A stretch of 64,000 nt of DNA from an uncultured Chloroflexota bacterium. GTDB taxonomy: Bacteria > Chloroflexota > UBA11872. The position numbers were made by a program, and so were the translations under genes. The notes under the pieces are model-generated. The model saw only the letters and a program-made list of their open reading frames with translations. It made no database searches and was not told where the DNA came from. Numbering within the stretch: position 1 is the stretch's first letter; every line of letters starts with the position of its first letter. Location of the stretch: contig OY282448.1 in the NCBI GenBank assembly GCA_958296175.1, positions 2,604,127 to 2,668,126 of the forward strand, read 5' to 3'. Positions 1-9,104 of this stretch are shown in pieces.

Positions 1-1
1 G

Positions 2-769
2 CTGGACAACGGCGTGGTGCCCATCACCAACGAGAACGACGTGGTGGCAACCGAGGAACTGCGCTTCGGCGACAACGACACGCTGTCGGTGCTGATTGCC
101 AAGCTGGTGGGGGCGGACCGGCTGTGCATCCTGTCCACCATCGGCGGGCTGTTCACCTCCGACCCGCGGCGCAACGCGGATGCTCGACTGATTGCCGAGG
201 CCGGCGGCTTGCCGCGCGCCGATCTGGCGCGCATGGCCGGCGGCGCGTCGGACGGCGGTTCGGGGGGCATGCGCTCCAAGGTGCAGGCGGCCGCGGACGC
301 CGCTGCCGACGGCATCGACGTGGTGATTGCGGACGGCACGGCGCCAGACGTGTTGGTGCGCATCGAGACCGGCGAGCGGCTGGGGACGCACTTCGCCGGG
401 CGCGGGCCGCTGCGCTCCAGCCGGGCGCGCTGGCTCAGCTCCGGGCTGACTCAACGCGGCGCGGTGATGGTGGACCAGGGCGCGCGCCGCGCCGTGGAGC
501 GGCAGGGCCGCAGCCTGCTGCCGGCCGGGATCGTGCGCGTGGAGGGCGCGTTCGAACGCGGCGACCTGGTGGGGGTGCTCGACCCGGGGCGCGAGGTGTT
601 TGCCCGCGGCCTCGTAAACTATGACGCGCCCGACCTGGCGCGCATCTGCGGGCTGGGGTCGGGCGCGATCAAGACCGCGCTTGGATACTCGAACGGCGAC
701 GAGGCCATCCACCGCAACAACCTGGTGGTGATGGGCCGCGGCGCCAGCCACGGTGAGGACGACCTGTGA
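2..769 (+). CDS. proB: Glutamate 5-kinase, C-terminal part (truncated by window edge)
   Basis: Phosphorylates glutamate to gamma-glutamyl phosphate, the first step of proline synthesis, in the cytoplasm. The reading frame is already open at base 2, so the start lies outside the window. The visible part begins inside the amino-acid kinase domain (VPITNENDVV, then FGDNDTLSVLIA, typical of the family's substrate- and ATP-binding region, and GGMRSKVQAA). It ends with a PUA-type domain of about 80 residues (RGAVMVDQGARRAV onward), which many bacterial glutamate kinases carry. Its stop overlaps the GTG start of proA by 4 bases (GTGA), so the two are almost certainly co-translated. Confidence 0.95.
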   Translation: MDNGVVPITNENDVVATEELRFGDNDTLSVLIAKLVGADRLCILSTIGGLFTSDPRRNADARLIAEAGGLPRADLARMAGGASDGGSGGMRSKVQAAADAAADGIDVVIADGTAPDVLVRIETGERLGTHFAGRGPLRSSRARWLSSGLTQRGAVMVDQGARRAVERQGRSLLPAGIVRVEGAFERGDLVGVLDPGREVFARGLVNYDAPDLARICGLGSGAIKTALGYSNGDEAIHRNNLVVMGRGASHGEDDL

Positions 770-2052
770 CGACGGCCACTGACGCATCCCCGTCTGTCGA
801 TCTGGCAGCGATCGGCGCCGCGGCGCGCGAAGCCGCCCACGGCCTGGCCGCCGCGTCGACCGACGTCAAGAACGGCGCGCTTGCGGCGATGGCCGACGGG
901 CTGCGCTCGCATGCCGACGAGATTCTGTCCGCCAACGCGCTGGACGTGCAGGCGGCGGAACGCACGGGCACGAGCGCCTCGCTGCTCGACCGGCTGACGC
1001 TGACGCCCGCGCGCCTGGCCGACATCGCGGGGGCGGTGGAGACCGTGATCGACCTGCCCGACCCGGTGGGCGCGATGGACGACGTGCGGCGTTTGCCGAA
1101 CGGCATGGAGGTGGGCCGCCGCCGCGTGCCGCTGGGGGTGCTGGCGGTCATCTTCGAAGCGCGCCCCAACGTGACGGTGGACATTTCGGCGCTCTGTCTG
1201 AAGGCGGGCAACGCCGTGATCCTGCGCGGCGGGCGCGAGGCGCTGCGCGGCAACACGGCGATGGCCGCGGTGATCGGCCAGGCGGCTGAGCGGGCGGGCG
1301 CGCCGCGCGATTCGATTCAGCTGATTACCGACCCGGACCGCGCGCTGCTGCGCGACCTGCTGCGCGACCGGGCGCACGTGGACGTGGTGGTGCCGCGCGG
1401 CGGCGCGGGCCTCATCGAGTTCGTGGCCGCCAACGCGACGGTGCCGGTGATCGAGACTGGGTGGGGCGTGTGCCACACGTTTGTGGACGACCCCGCCGAC
1501 CTGGCCATGGCCGAGCGCATTGTGGTGAACGCCAAAACGCGGCGGCCGTCGATTTGCAACGCGCTGGACACGCTGCTGGTCCACCGCGGAGTTGCCGCGG
1601 AGTTCGTGCCGGCCGTGGCGCGCGCGCTGACCGAGCGCGGCGTGGAGATTCACGCCGGCGGCGACGCGGCGCGCGCGCTGGACGGGGTCGTGGATACGGC
1701 GCCGCTGGGACCGGAGGACCTGGACACGGAGTGGCTCTCGCTGCGCATGTCGTTATGTCTGGTCGACGACCTGGACGCGGCGCTGGCGCACATCCGCGCG
1801 CATGGCAACGGGCATTCGGAAGCTATCGTCACCAACTCGCACGTCAATGCACGGCGCTTCACGGACGACGTGGACGCCGCCGCCGTCTACGTCAACGCCT
1901 CCACGCAGTTCACGGACGGGGGGGAGTTCGGTCTGGGCGCCGAGGTGGGCATCAGCACGCAGAAGCTGCACGCGCGCGGCCCTATGGGGCTGCGCGAGAT
2001 GACCACCTACAAGTGGGTCGTCACGGGCGACGGCCACATCCGACCGCGCTAA
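766..2052 (+). CDS. proA: Gamma-glutamyl phosphate reductase
   Basis: NADPH-dependent reduction of gamma-glutamyl phosphate to glutamate semialdehyde, the second step of proline synthesis. The 428 residues match the usual family length. Family signatures visible include VIFEARPNVTVD, NAVILRGG, VPRGGAGLI and TRRPSICNALDTLLVH. The active-site Cys in the last of these follows a slightly altered context (TRRPSICNA where NAKxQRPxxCNA is common). The GTG start at 766 overlaps the proB stop, making a proBA operon. Nothing in the sequence suggests attenuation or other regulation. Confidence 0.97.
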   Translation: MTTATDASPSVDLAAIGAAAREAAHGLAAASTDVKNGALAAMADGLRSHADEILSANALDVQAAERTGTSASLLDRLTLTPARLADIAGAVETVIDLPDPVGAMDDVRRLPNGMEVGRRRVPLGVLAVIFEARPNVTVDISALCLKAGNAVILRGGREALRGNTAMAAVIGQAAERAGAPRDSIQLITDPDRALLRDLLRDRAHVDVVVPRGGAGLIEFVAANATVPVIETGWGVCHTFVDDPADLAMAERIVVNAKTRRPSICNALDTLLVHRGVAAEFVPAVARALTERGVEIHAGGDAARALDGVVDTAPLGPEDLDTEWLSLRMSLCLVDDLDAALAHIRAHGNGHSEAIVTNSHVNARRFTDDVDAAAVYVNASTQFTDGGEFGLGAEVGISTQKLHARGPMGLREMTTYKWVVTGDGHIRPR

Positions 2053-2095
2053 CGTCCGGGCGCGGCGTTCCAGCAGCGGCGCGGGCGGGCAGACC

Positions 2096-3046
2096 GTGAC
2101 GGACCCGAAGCCGCCCGCCTGGACGGTGCAGATCCGCCTGCCCCGGCCGCCGCTGCCGCATCCCGGCCCGGCCGCGCGGCCGCTGGCGGCCGCGGCATTG
2201 CTTGTCGTCATTGCTCTGGTGGTGTTGGGGCAGGCGTTTGGCGGACCGCCGGGGCGCCGCGCGCCGCTGCCGCTGCCGGGCGATCAGCTGGAGATGCGCG
2301 CGTTCGACGTGGGGCAGGGCGACGCCGTCCTGCTGCGCTTCGACGGCCGCGCGGTGCTGGTCGACACGGGACCCGACCAGGACACCGCGCGGACGGCGCT
2401 GGTCGAGGGGCTTGCGCGGCTGGGAGTGGCGCGGCTGGACGCGCTGGTGCTGACGCATTCGGACGCCGACCACGTGGGGGGCGCGCTGGAGATTCTGCGG
2501 TCCGTGCCCGTAACCGCGCTGTGGACCGCGCCGCCGAACGGCATTCAGATTTTGGAAGCCATCGAAGCCGCGGCCGCGCGGGCAGGCGCCGTCGTCGAAC
2601 GGCCGGCCGACGGCCTGGAGCTGCCCTGGCACCCGGCCATTGCCACGCGCATCCTCCTGCTGGGTCCCAACGACGTGCGCGGGGACAACAACCAGTCGGT
2701 GATGCTGGAGGTGCGCTACGGCGACGCGGAGTTCCTGCTGACCGGCGACATCGAGCGGCCCGCGGAACGCGCGCTGCTGGCGGCGGGCGCGCTGGGCGAG
2801 GCGGACGTCTTGAAAGTCGCGCACCACGGCGCGGCCACGTCCAGCACCACCGAGCTGCTGGAGGTCGTACGCCCCCAGGTGGCGGTGGTTTCCAGCGGTC
2901 TGGGCAATCGGTTCGGGCACCCGCGCGGCGAAGCGCTGCAGCGGCTGCGCACGGCTGGCGCACAGGTCTTTCGCACCGACCTTGCGGGCGACGTGGCGGT
3001 GCGCACGGACGGCTGGGAGATCACGGTGGCGCTGGAACGGGGCTAG
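2096..3046 (+). CDS. Membrane-anchored ComEC-type metallo-beta-lactamase-fold hydrolase
   Basis: A 316-residue protein with a GTG start, a proline-rich N-terminus, one membrane segment (about residues 28-46) and then a complete metallo-beta-lactamase domain of the ComEC/Rec2 C-terminal kind. Metal-binding motif LTHSDADHVGG, GDNNQSVML and LLTGDIE are visible, followed by KVAHHGAA and the FGHPR motif near the end. The multi-spanning channel domain of true ComEC is absent, so it is not a complete DNA-uptake protein. The family includes nucleases and other hydrolases acting outside the membrane; the substrate is not predictable. It lies 43 bases after proA and may be transcribed with it. Confidence 0.85.
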   Translation: MTDPKPPAWTVQIRLPRPPLPHPGPAARPLAAAALLVVIALVVLGQAFGGPPGRRAPLPLPGDQLEMRAFDVGQGDAVLLRFDGRAVLVDTGPDQDTARTALVEGLARLGVARLDALVLTHSDADHVGGALEILRSVPVTALWTAPPNGIQILEAIEAAAARAGAVVERPADGLELPWHPAIATRILLLGPNDVRGDNNQSVMLEVRYGDAEFLLTGDIERPAERALLAAGALGEADVLKVAHHGAATSSTTELLEVVRPQVAVVSSGLGNRFGHPRGEALQRLRTAGAQVFRTDLAGDVAVRTDGWEITVALERG

Positions 3047-3118
3047 GCGCGGCCGGCGCCCCGCGTCTGGCGCCCCGCGGCCGGCGGCGCGTCTGGCGTG
3101 ACGGCGCGGCGAGCGCCG

Positions 3119-3988
3119 TCACGCCAGGGCAATCATGACCACGCCGGCAGCGATGCATGCGGCGCCGACCAGGCGTTCGCGGCGGGCGGGTTCGCCCAGC
3201 AGCCACACGCCGAAGACTGCGCCCAGCACGATGCTTATTTCGCGCGCGGCGGCCACGTAGGGCGCGGGTTCGCGTTCCAGCGCCGCCAGCACCAGCGCGT
3301 AGGCCGCCACCCACAGGACGGCCACCAGCGCGGCGCGGCCCCAGCCGTGCCGCGTGCGCAGCGCGGACCTGGCCCGGGGCCGGGCCAGCAGCGCCGCGGT
3401 TACGCCCGCCGTGGACAGCACGAAGAGCAGATAGACGTACACGAGCGGATGCACCACCTGCACGCCTTGCTTGTCCACCAGGGTGTAGGCGGCAATCAGT
3501 ACGCCCGTGGCCGCGGCGTAGCGCCCGTGCGGGTGCGCCAGCCGTCTGAGCGGCCCGAGCCACGGGTCTGGCGCGTCGATTCTGACGTTGACGACGTAGA
3601 CGCCGACAATGACGGCCAGCACGCCGGCCAATCCGAGACCCGCGATTCGTTCGCCCAACACAACGATGCTGACGACCAGCACCAACGCCGGCCCCAGCCC
3701 GCGGGCGATGGGATAGACCAGCGACAAGTCGCCCCGGCGGTAGGCCGCGCCCAGCGTATGAAAGTAGAGCGTGTGCAGCGCGCCGGTGGCGGCGATCCAA
3801 CCCCATCCCTGCGGCGGGATGGGGTTGCGCGCCAGCAGCACCAGGAAGGGAACGAGAAACGCTGCGGACGAGACCACCAGCGCTTGCCAGAGAAAGACCT
3901 CGCTGCCGCGGCTGCGCTTGGCCAGCAGGTTCCAGCTGGCGTGCAGCACGGCCGAGGCCAACACGAGCGCCAACGCAGGCGTCGACAC
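3119..3988 (-). CDS. EamA/DMT-family transporter
   Basis: A 289-residue, strongly hydrophobic protein with about ten membrane segments in two homologous halves, the architecture of the EamA (DUF6, drug/metabolite transporter) superfamily. The first half contains the typical HASWNLLAKRS stretch after helix 1, and the second half begins near YAAATGVLIAAYTLVDKQG. Family members export amino acids, metabolites or drugs; the substrate cannot be told from sequence. The GTG start at 3988 is chosen because it directly precedes the first membrane helix. Confidence 0.88.
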   Translation of the reverse strand: MSTPALALVLASAVLHASWNLLAKRSRGSEVFLWQALVVSSAAFLVPFLVLLARNPIPPQGWGWIAATGALHTLYFHTLGAAYRRGDLSLVYPIARGLGPALVLVVSIVVLGERIAGLGLAGVLAVIVGVYVVNVRIDAPDPWLGPLRRLAHPHGRYAAATGVLIAAYTLVDKQGVQVVHPLVYVYLLFVLSTAGVTAALLARPRARSALRTRHGWGRAALVAVLWVAAYALVLAALEREPAPYVAAAREISIVLGAVFGVWLLGEPARRERLVGAACIAAGVVMIALA

Positions 3989-4190
3989 CCGCGGACCTCC
4001 GCATCGCTTTGGCCTGTTTCGACCGTAGCACGAATGCTGCGGCGCGCGGACGTCCGCGCGCCTGTGAAGCGCTGCCGCGTTCCCGCCTGCGCAGGCGCGC
4101 CGGTGGGGAACGCGGACCGGGGGGACGCGGCCGCGCCGAAGTTACGCAGCCGCGCAGCGGTTCGACCGCCCCGCGGCGTTTGCCTGACGG

Positions 4191-4229
4191 CGTCCCGCCC
4201 CCTGCCTTTCGAGGCAGGGGGCGGGGACG
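4191..4229 (-). terminator. GC-rich hairpin with TTCG loop, probable terminator
   Basis: A 17-bp near-perfect stem (one bulged base) closed by a TTCG tetraloop lies about 30 bases beyond the stop of the leftward metallo-hydrolase gene. No T-run follows, so intrinsic termination is plausible but unproven. The rest of 3989-4259 shows no gene. Confidence 0.5.
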
Positions 4230-4259
4230 AACGCTCAGGCGGACGTCATCCGCACCTGG

Positions 4260-5432
4260 CTAGTCGCCGTGGAAGATGGACAAGAGCATCCGGTCGACGT
4301 GCCGTGGGAACGCCGTGTCGTAGTTGCTCCAGTCCTGGTACTTCGGGAGCTTCAGCGTCTGCGACAGCGTGCCCTGCAGCATGAACGCCCCGAATGGGCC
4401 GCTCTGAGCAACCGCGGCTGCCAACTCCTCGTACACGGCGTCGTACAGGTCGTTGTAGTACTCCACGTTCTCATACAGGTCGATCGGGTCCGTGCCCAGC
4501 GAGTGGGCGTTGACCGCGTGCTTCAGCGGCCACTGACTGATCGTGTTGAGAATGTGGCGCACGCCGGTGAAGTTCTTGTCGTCCACGAAGGCCCCACCCG
4601 TGAGGCCTCTCGGCTCGTACAGGTCCGACGTGACCACGATCTGCTCTTCCGGCAGGTAGATGATCGTCGTCGCCTCGCCGTCGCCCGGCCCGAGGTGATG
4701 CAGCTCGACGTCGATGCCGCCCACGTCGATGCGCAGCAGGTCCTGGAACGTCTGGTCCACTTCAGGCACGTCGCCGGTTGGCGACGTGAACAGGTCGAAG
4801 ATGGGCTGGCAATTCACGTGGCAGATGACGCTGGCGTCGGCAAACACGCTGGTGCCGCCCGCGTGGTCGTAATGCTCGTGCGTCAGCACGATGGTCGAGA
4901 CCGGGGCGTCGGTCAGCTCGGCGATGGCTTCCTTCAGGGCCTGCGCCCGCAGGTCGAACGAGGGGTCCGTAATCAGAACCTCGCCGCCCGAGATCACCAC
5001 CAGGCTGACGTACCCGAAGCCAATGTACTGATACACGCCGTCGGTCAGCTTCGTCATCGCCGCCGGCGGGGATTGCATCCCCTGCTGTTCGTCAGCGTCC
5101 TGACCGTCCGCGGCCATGGCGTCAGCGTCCTGGCCGTCAGACGCCGCGGCGTCAGCGTCGGCCACCAGACTTCCCAGTGCGCTCAGGTCGCCGCGGTGCT
5201 CGTTTCGGCAGGCTTGCTCCGCCTGGTCGCCGAACTCGCGCTGGTAGATGCCGACGTTGCGGTGGTTCCCTTGACTCATCTCGATCGCGTCGTTGAGTCC
5301 GACGCAGGTCGTCGGCCACGGCGCGGGTTTTTCCGAACGCCCATCGGCGCTGACGAACGCAGCCAAGGCCGCGGCGCCAACCACGGCCAGCAGGACCGCG
5401 CGCAGCGGCACTGCCCAAGGTTTCCCTCTCAC
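4260..5432 (-). CDS. Exported metallo-beta-lactamase-fold hydrolase
   Basis: The GTG at 5432 is preferred over an upstream start at 5498 because a strong GGGAGG ribosome site lies 6 bases before it and a signal anchor (PLRAVLLAVVGAAALAAF) follows at once. That gives 390 residues. Residues about 30-90 are a Cys-containing segment of unknown fold, followed by an Asp/Ala-rich stretch with tandem DGQDAD repeats. The C-terminal part is a metallo-beta-lactamase domain with the full LTHEHYDHAGG metal site and a later HLGPGDGEA motif, resembling periplasmic or lipoprotein glyoxalase-like hydrolases. The substrate is unknown. It probably acts outside the cytoplasm. Confidence 0.82.
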   Translation of the reverse strand: MRGKPWAVPLRAVLLAVVGAAALAAFVSADGRSEKPAPWPTTCVGLNDAIEMSQGNHRNVGIYQREFGDQAEQACRNEHRGDLSALGSLVADADAAASDGQDADAMAADGQDADEQQGMQSPPAAMTKLTDGVYQYIGFGYVSLVVISGGEVLITDPSFDLRAQALKEAIAELTDAPVSTIVLTHEHYDHAGGTSVFADASVICHVNCQPIFDLFTSPTGDVPEVDQTFQDLLRIDVGGIDVELHHLGPGDGEATTIIYLPEEQIVVTSDLYEPRGLTGGAFVDDKNFTGVRHILNTISQWPLKHAVNAHSLGTDPIDLYENVEYYNDLYDAVYEELAAAVAQSGPFGAFMLQGTLSQTLKLPKYQDWSNYDTAFPRHVDRMLLSIFHGD

Positions 5433-5568
5433 GTCGAACCTCCCTGCGGGGACCTGCGGCGGCCCTCGCGTGTCGATGCACCGGGTCACCCGGCGCACGC
5501 CTATCCTTGCATACCGCGGCAGAAAGCCGCGATTGGCGCTGCGGCGCGCCCCCGCGCGCCGGCGCGGC

Positions 5569-6726
5569 TCAGCCCTCCCAGGGGTTGCCGCGCGCGTGCA
5601 GCGGCAGGCTCAGCCGCCGGCCCTCCAGATGGCTCCGCTGCGGACCGACGATCATGTCCACGGTCACGGCGGCGTCGTGCAGCCCGCTCGCGTCCACGGG
5701 CGCGCGGTCTTCGCGCAGGCAGCGCACCAGCTCGGCCCCGATGGTTCGGTTGCTGGCGCTGGTGGCGTCGCCGGCAATCCAATCGGCCCAATAGGGCGCG
5801 GCCGGATCGTCGGCCGGCGGTTCCCAGTCGGGCGGCAGCAGCGGCGCCCAGGCGCCGACCTCTGGCTGGGCGAAGATGGAACCTTCCGGGAAGACGTGAA
5901 TCTGGGCGTCTGGCTTGGCGCGCGTGGTGACGACCGCGTGCTGGTAGTACAGGTCGCAGCCCAGCGCGAAGTTCGCGTTGGCGCCGGCGCCCACCGGCAG
6001 CGACTCGTACGAGCCGATCACGCCGTTGGGAAAGGTGTAGACCGCGAAGATGCGGTCGCCGCACATGGGGCCGGCGTCGTACATCGCGTCGTCCCGCGCG
6101 TCGCCGCGCTGCGCGGGCGCGCCGTTGGTCAGGACGGTTCCCCAGCACGACGCCGGGTCGGCGTCGGTGAAGAACTGCATCGTGTTGAGTTCGTGCGTGC
6201 CCAGCACCAGGGCGTCGACGGCGCCGGCGCGGTGATCGCCTTTGCCGTGGGCCTTGACTTGGATCAGCGGCCCCCAGTCGCCGCGGTCGGCGCGCCGCTT
6301 GACCTCGCGCACGGCGGGGTTCTCGCGCCCGCGGTGCGCCAACACCACGCGCGCGCCGGCGGCGGCGGCGGCCGCCGCCATCTGGTCGGCATGCGCCGGT
6401 TGGGCGGCCAGCGGCTTTTCGATCACCACACCGCGCACACCCGCCGCGATAACGTCCAGGAACGTCTGCACGCGCGCCTCGTCGTAGCGGTGGACGGCGA
6501 TGACCGCAATGTCCGGCGCTTGGTCGGCCAGCATGCGGCGGTAGTCCGCGTAGGCGGCGGCCGCGCCGCTTTCCTGCGCCCAGCGCGCGCGGTCGGTCTC
6601 GCTCGGGTCGGCCAACGCCGCCAGCTCCACGTCGGGGTTCTTGTCGAACGTGCGGTGCAGGCCGTGCGACGGCCCGCCGCGGCCGCGGGTGCTGTCGGTA
6701 ATCACGACGGCTCGGAACTGGGACAT
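5569..6726 (-). CDS. Gfo/Idh/MocA-family NAD(P)-dependent oxidoreductase
   Basis: A 385-residue cytoplasmic protein with an N-terminal Rossmann domain and the family signature EKPLA at about residue 125 (VRGVVIEKPLAAQ). The usual N-terminal GxGxxG is replaced by a diverged ITDSTRGRGGPSHG stretch, and the nearby DPSE after ELAALA is where the family recognises the cofactor. The C-terminal alpha/beta domain would bind a sugar or polyol. The family includes inositol and glucose-fructose dehydrogenases; the substrate here is not predictable. It stands alone between a leftward hydrolase and a rightward siroheme gene. Confidence 0.8.
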   Translation of the reverse strand: MSQFRAVVITDSTRGRGGPSHGLHRTFDKNPDVELAALADPSETDRARWAQESGAAAAYADYRRMLADQAPDIAVIAVHRYDEARVQTFLDVIAAGVRGVVIEKPLAAQPAHADQMAAAAAAAGARVVLAHRGRENPAVREVKRRADRGDWGPLIQVKAHGKGDHRAGAVDALVLGTHELNTMQFFTDADPASCWGTVLTNGAPAQRGDARDDAMYDAGPMCGDRIFAVYTFPNGVIGSYESLPVGAGANANFALGCDLYYQHAVVTTRAKPDAQIHVFPEGSIFAQPEVGAWAPLLPPDWEPPADDPAAPYWADWIAGDATSASNRTIGAELVRCLREDRAPVDASGLHDAAVTVDMIVGPQRSHLEGRRLSLPLHARGNPWEG

Positions 6727-6839
6727 GGGGCATCGGCGAGGAATGCGCGCGGCGCGATTCTAGGCGCCGCTGCGCGTACGCGCAGCGGGGAGGGGCCGCC
6801 TCTCGTACGCTGCGGGTGGTTGGGAGCTGGGGGATCGGC

Positions 6840-7523
6840 ATGACGGGCCGCGCGTATTTGCCTGTCGCCGTCAACATGCGGGGGCGCTCCGCCCTGGTGG
6901 TTGGCAGCGGCGAAGCGGCGTATTTCAAGGCGCTGCTGCTGGTCGACTTTGGAGTGCCGACCACGGTCATCGCGCCGCCGGACGGCGCGGACGACTTCGA
7001 CCCGCGGCTGTGCGACTTGCAGCGCGGCGGGAGCGTCAGCCTTCACCGCCGCGCCTATGCGCCGTCGGATTTGGACGGGCATACCCTGGCGATCGTCGCT
7101 ACGGGCAACCGCGCGGCGGACTATGCCGTGGAAGCGGACGCGCGCGCGCGCGGCGTGCTGGTGAACGTGGTGGACGACCCGGACCATTGCGATTTCTTCG
7201 CCTCGGCCTACGTACGGCACGGGCCGGTGTCCATTGCCGTGAACAGCGGCGGCGCCAGCCCGGGATTCACGGCGGCGCTCAAGGACGATCTGGCGGAGCG
7301 CTACGGACCCGAGGTCGAGGAGCACGTGGGGCACTACCTGCGCTGGCGGCGGCTGGTGCGCGAGCGCATCGACACGGCGCGCGAGCGCGAGCTGTTCTGG
7401 CGCGGCCTGCGCGCGGCCGGCCTCTATGCAGTGCTGCGCGGCGAGGGGCCCGAGGCGGCCTGGCGGCTTATCGAAGCGCGGCTGGCGCGGCGCACGGCCG
7501 ACGACGGCGCGGCGGGCGGGTAG
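6840..7523 (+). CDS. Precorrin-2 dehydrogenase / sirohydrochlorin ferrochelatase (CysG N-domain type)
   Basis: Resembles the CysG N-terminal (Met8p/SirC) enzyme that oxidises precorrin-2 with NAD+ on the way to siroheme. MRGRSALVVGSGEAA is the NAD-binding start, and VVDDPDHCDFF and SGGASPGFTAALKDDL are family motifs. Only the dehydrogenase/chelatase part is present, with no methyltransferase domain. The ATG at 6840 is chosen over a GTG at 6816 because a GGGGGA ribosome site precedes it. No other siroheme gene lies nearby. Confidence 0.87.
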   Translation: MTGRAYLPVAVNMRGRSALVVGSGEAAYFKALLLVDFGVPTTVIAPPDGADDFDPRLCDLQRGGSVSLHRRAYAPSDLDGHTLAIVATGNRAADYAVEADARARGVLVNVVDDPDHCDFFASAYVRHGPVSIAVNSGGASPGFTAALKDDLAERYGPEVEEHVGHYLRWRRLVRERIDTARERELFWRGLRAAGLYAVLRGEGPEAAWRLIEARLARRTADDGAAGG

Positions 7524-7542
7524 TTCCAGCCCTCCGCGCGGC

Positions 7543-9033
7543 TCAGATCACCGCGTCTTCGCTGCGCATCGCCGGCGCCAGCACCGCCTCCGGGGTGCCG
7601 TGAATCACCTTCGCCGCCGCCGGCACCACCGTCACCAACACCCCGCACAGCCGCGCCTGGCCGTCGATCACCAGGTAATAGGGCGTAATCCGCGCGCGGC
7701 CGTCCATGTGCCGCTCGGCCCCGCTGGCCGCATCCACCCAGGTCACGGGCACGCGGCGGCTCTGGACGTAGGGCTGCAGCACGTGCGGCGTGGTTGCGTA
7801 CTGATCCAAGGCCTGCGACACCGCGGCCTCCCAGGCTTCCTGGCTCACGTCGTGGCCGATGGTCACGCCGCGCGCGCCCCAGGCCAGAGGTGAGAAACCG
7901 GAGGGCTTGAGCACCAGGCGCCGCTCGCGCTGCGTCAGCCCCTGCACGTCGGCCCAGGTGCGCACACGGCGCGCCCCCGCCCGCAGCTCCGGGTCAATGG
8001 CTGCCGTGGGCGGGATGGGGCTGGGATCCAGCAGCCAGGTCGGCAGCAGCACGCGCCGCAGCCGCGCCAGCACGTCCGCCGCCAACTGCGCGCGCCAGAA
8101 CGCCGCCAGCGCGGGGTGATGAAACAGCCAGAACAGCAGCTTCTCTTCCAGGTACGTCTTCAACGGCGGCGTCACCGCCGTCCGCCGCTGTTTCAGCGCG
8201 TACACCAGCAGGTCCAGCTTTGGAATGTTGGGCAGGTCGTGCAGTTCCAGGAAGCGGTACACCACGTCCACCGAACGCCAGCCGTCGGGCGTTGGCATCT
8301 GCATGGTCTCGTCGTGCAGCCGCAGCGCGCGCGGGTGCACCTGCCGCGCCTCCAGCCCTTGGGCGCGCAGCGCTCCCGCAATCCACGTCATCTCGGGCCG
8401 GTAGTCCTCGGACTCGTCGGCCACGACGATGGCCGCCGTCGGGTCGCCGCCGCCTGCCAGCCCGCGCAGCGCCGCCGCCATCCCTGCCGGGATGCCGTCG
8501 CGCCCGCCCAGCAGGTCGTACCCCAGATCGGCGTAAACCTCGCTCATGGCCGCCAGCGCGCCGAAGCCTCCCGGCACGGCGTCCAGTTCGGTGGCGGCGA
8601 ACCCGCCCTCCGCCAGCGCCAGCAGGTCGGGGCGGATGACGAGCGGCAGCGCCGTGCGCGTGCGCCGCAGCCGCCCCAGTTCGCGCACACGCTCGGGCTT
8701 GCCTTGGTCCAGGCGCTCCAGCACCCACCCCGGCAGGGCGCCGCGCACCGCCTGCGCATAGAGCCGGTTGGCGGCGGTGTAGAAGTCGAGCAGGTCCGCG
8801 CCCAGTTGCTCCAGTTCCGCAACCGCGGCCGGCGACAGCGGGAACGGCGCGGGGGAAATGCGCCAGGGCGCCGGGGGAAACTCGGTCTCGGCGCGGGGCG
8901 GCTCAGGCTGATTGGAGTCCGCTCGCTCCGGGGCGGCCGCCGCGCGCGGAATCGCCGCCGCCACCCGCCGCGCCGCCTCGCGCGGGTCGGCGCGCGGCGC
9001 AGCGTCAGACAAGGTCACTCCGCAGGCCAGCAT
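7543..9033 (-). CDS. ATP-grasp-like protein of unknown function
   Basis: A 496-residue soluble protein not confidently recognised. After a low-complexity Ala/Pro/Arg N-terminus (about 60 residues) it has an all-alpha/mixed domain with VIRPDLLALAEG, FAATELDAVPGGFG and AIVVADESEDYRPEM. A C-terminal half follows in which RLVLKPSGFSPLAWGARGV, HVLQPYVQSRRVPVTWVD and ARITPYYLVIDG look like the nucleotide-binding strands of an ATP-grasp fold of the circularly permuted (glutathionylspermidine-synthase-like) kind. That fold assignment is an inference from pattern only. It converges tail-to-tail with the siroheme gene, 19 bases apart. A GTG at 9018 is an alternative start. Confidence 0.65.
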   Translation of the reverse strand: MLACGVTLSDAAPRADPREAARRVAAAIPRAAAAPERADSNQPEPPRAETEFPPAPWRISPAPFPLSPAAVAELEQLGADLLDFYTAANRLYAQAVRGALPGWVLERLDQGKPERVRELGRLRRTRTALPLVIRPDLLALAEGGFAATELDAVPGGFGALAAMSEVYADLGYDLLGGRDGIPAGMAAALRGLAGGGDPTAAIVVADESEDYRPEMTWIAGALRAQGLEARQVHPRALRLHDETMQMPTPDGWRSVDVVYRFLELHDLPNIPKLDLLVYALKQRRTAVTPPLKTYLEEKLLFWLFHHPALAAFWRAQLAADVLARLRRVLLPTWLLDPSPIPPTAAIDPELRAGARRVRTWADVQGLTQRERRLVLKPSGFSPLAWGARGVTIGHDVSQEAWEAAVSQALDQYATTPHVLQPYVQSRRVPVTWVDAASGAERHMDGRARITPYYLVIDGQARLCGVLVTVVPAAAKVIHGTPEAVLAPAMRSEDAVI

Positions 9034-9104
9034 CCGCGCAACACGACGCGAAGTCTACCAACCCGCCGCGGACGATCCACACCCTCGGCCGTCCTTCCAC
9101 GCGA

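Noticed and set aside
2096..3046. Complete ComEC DNA-uptake channel
   Set aside because: Only one membrane helix and the hydrolase domain are present.
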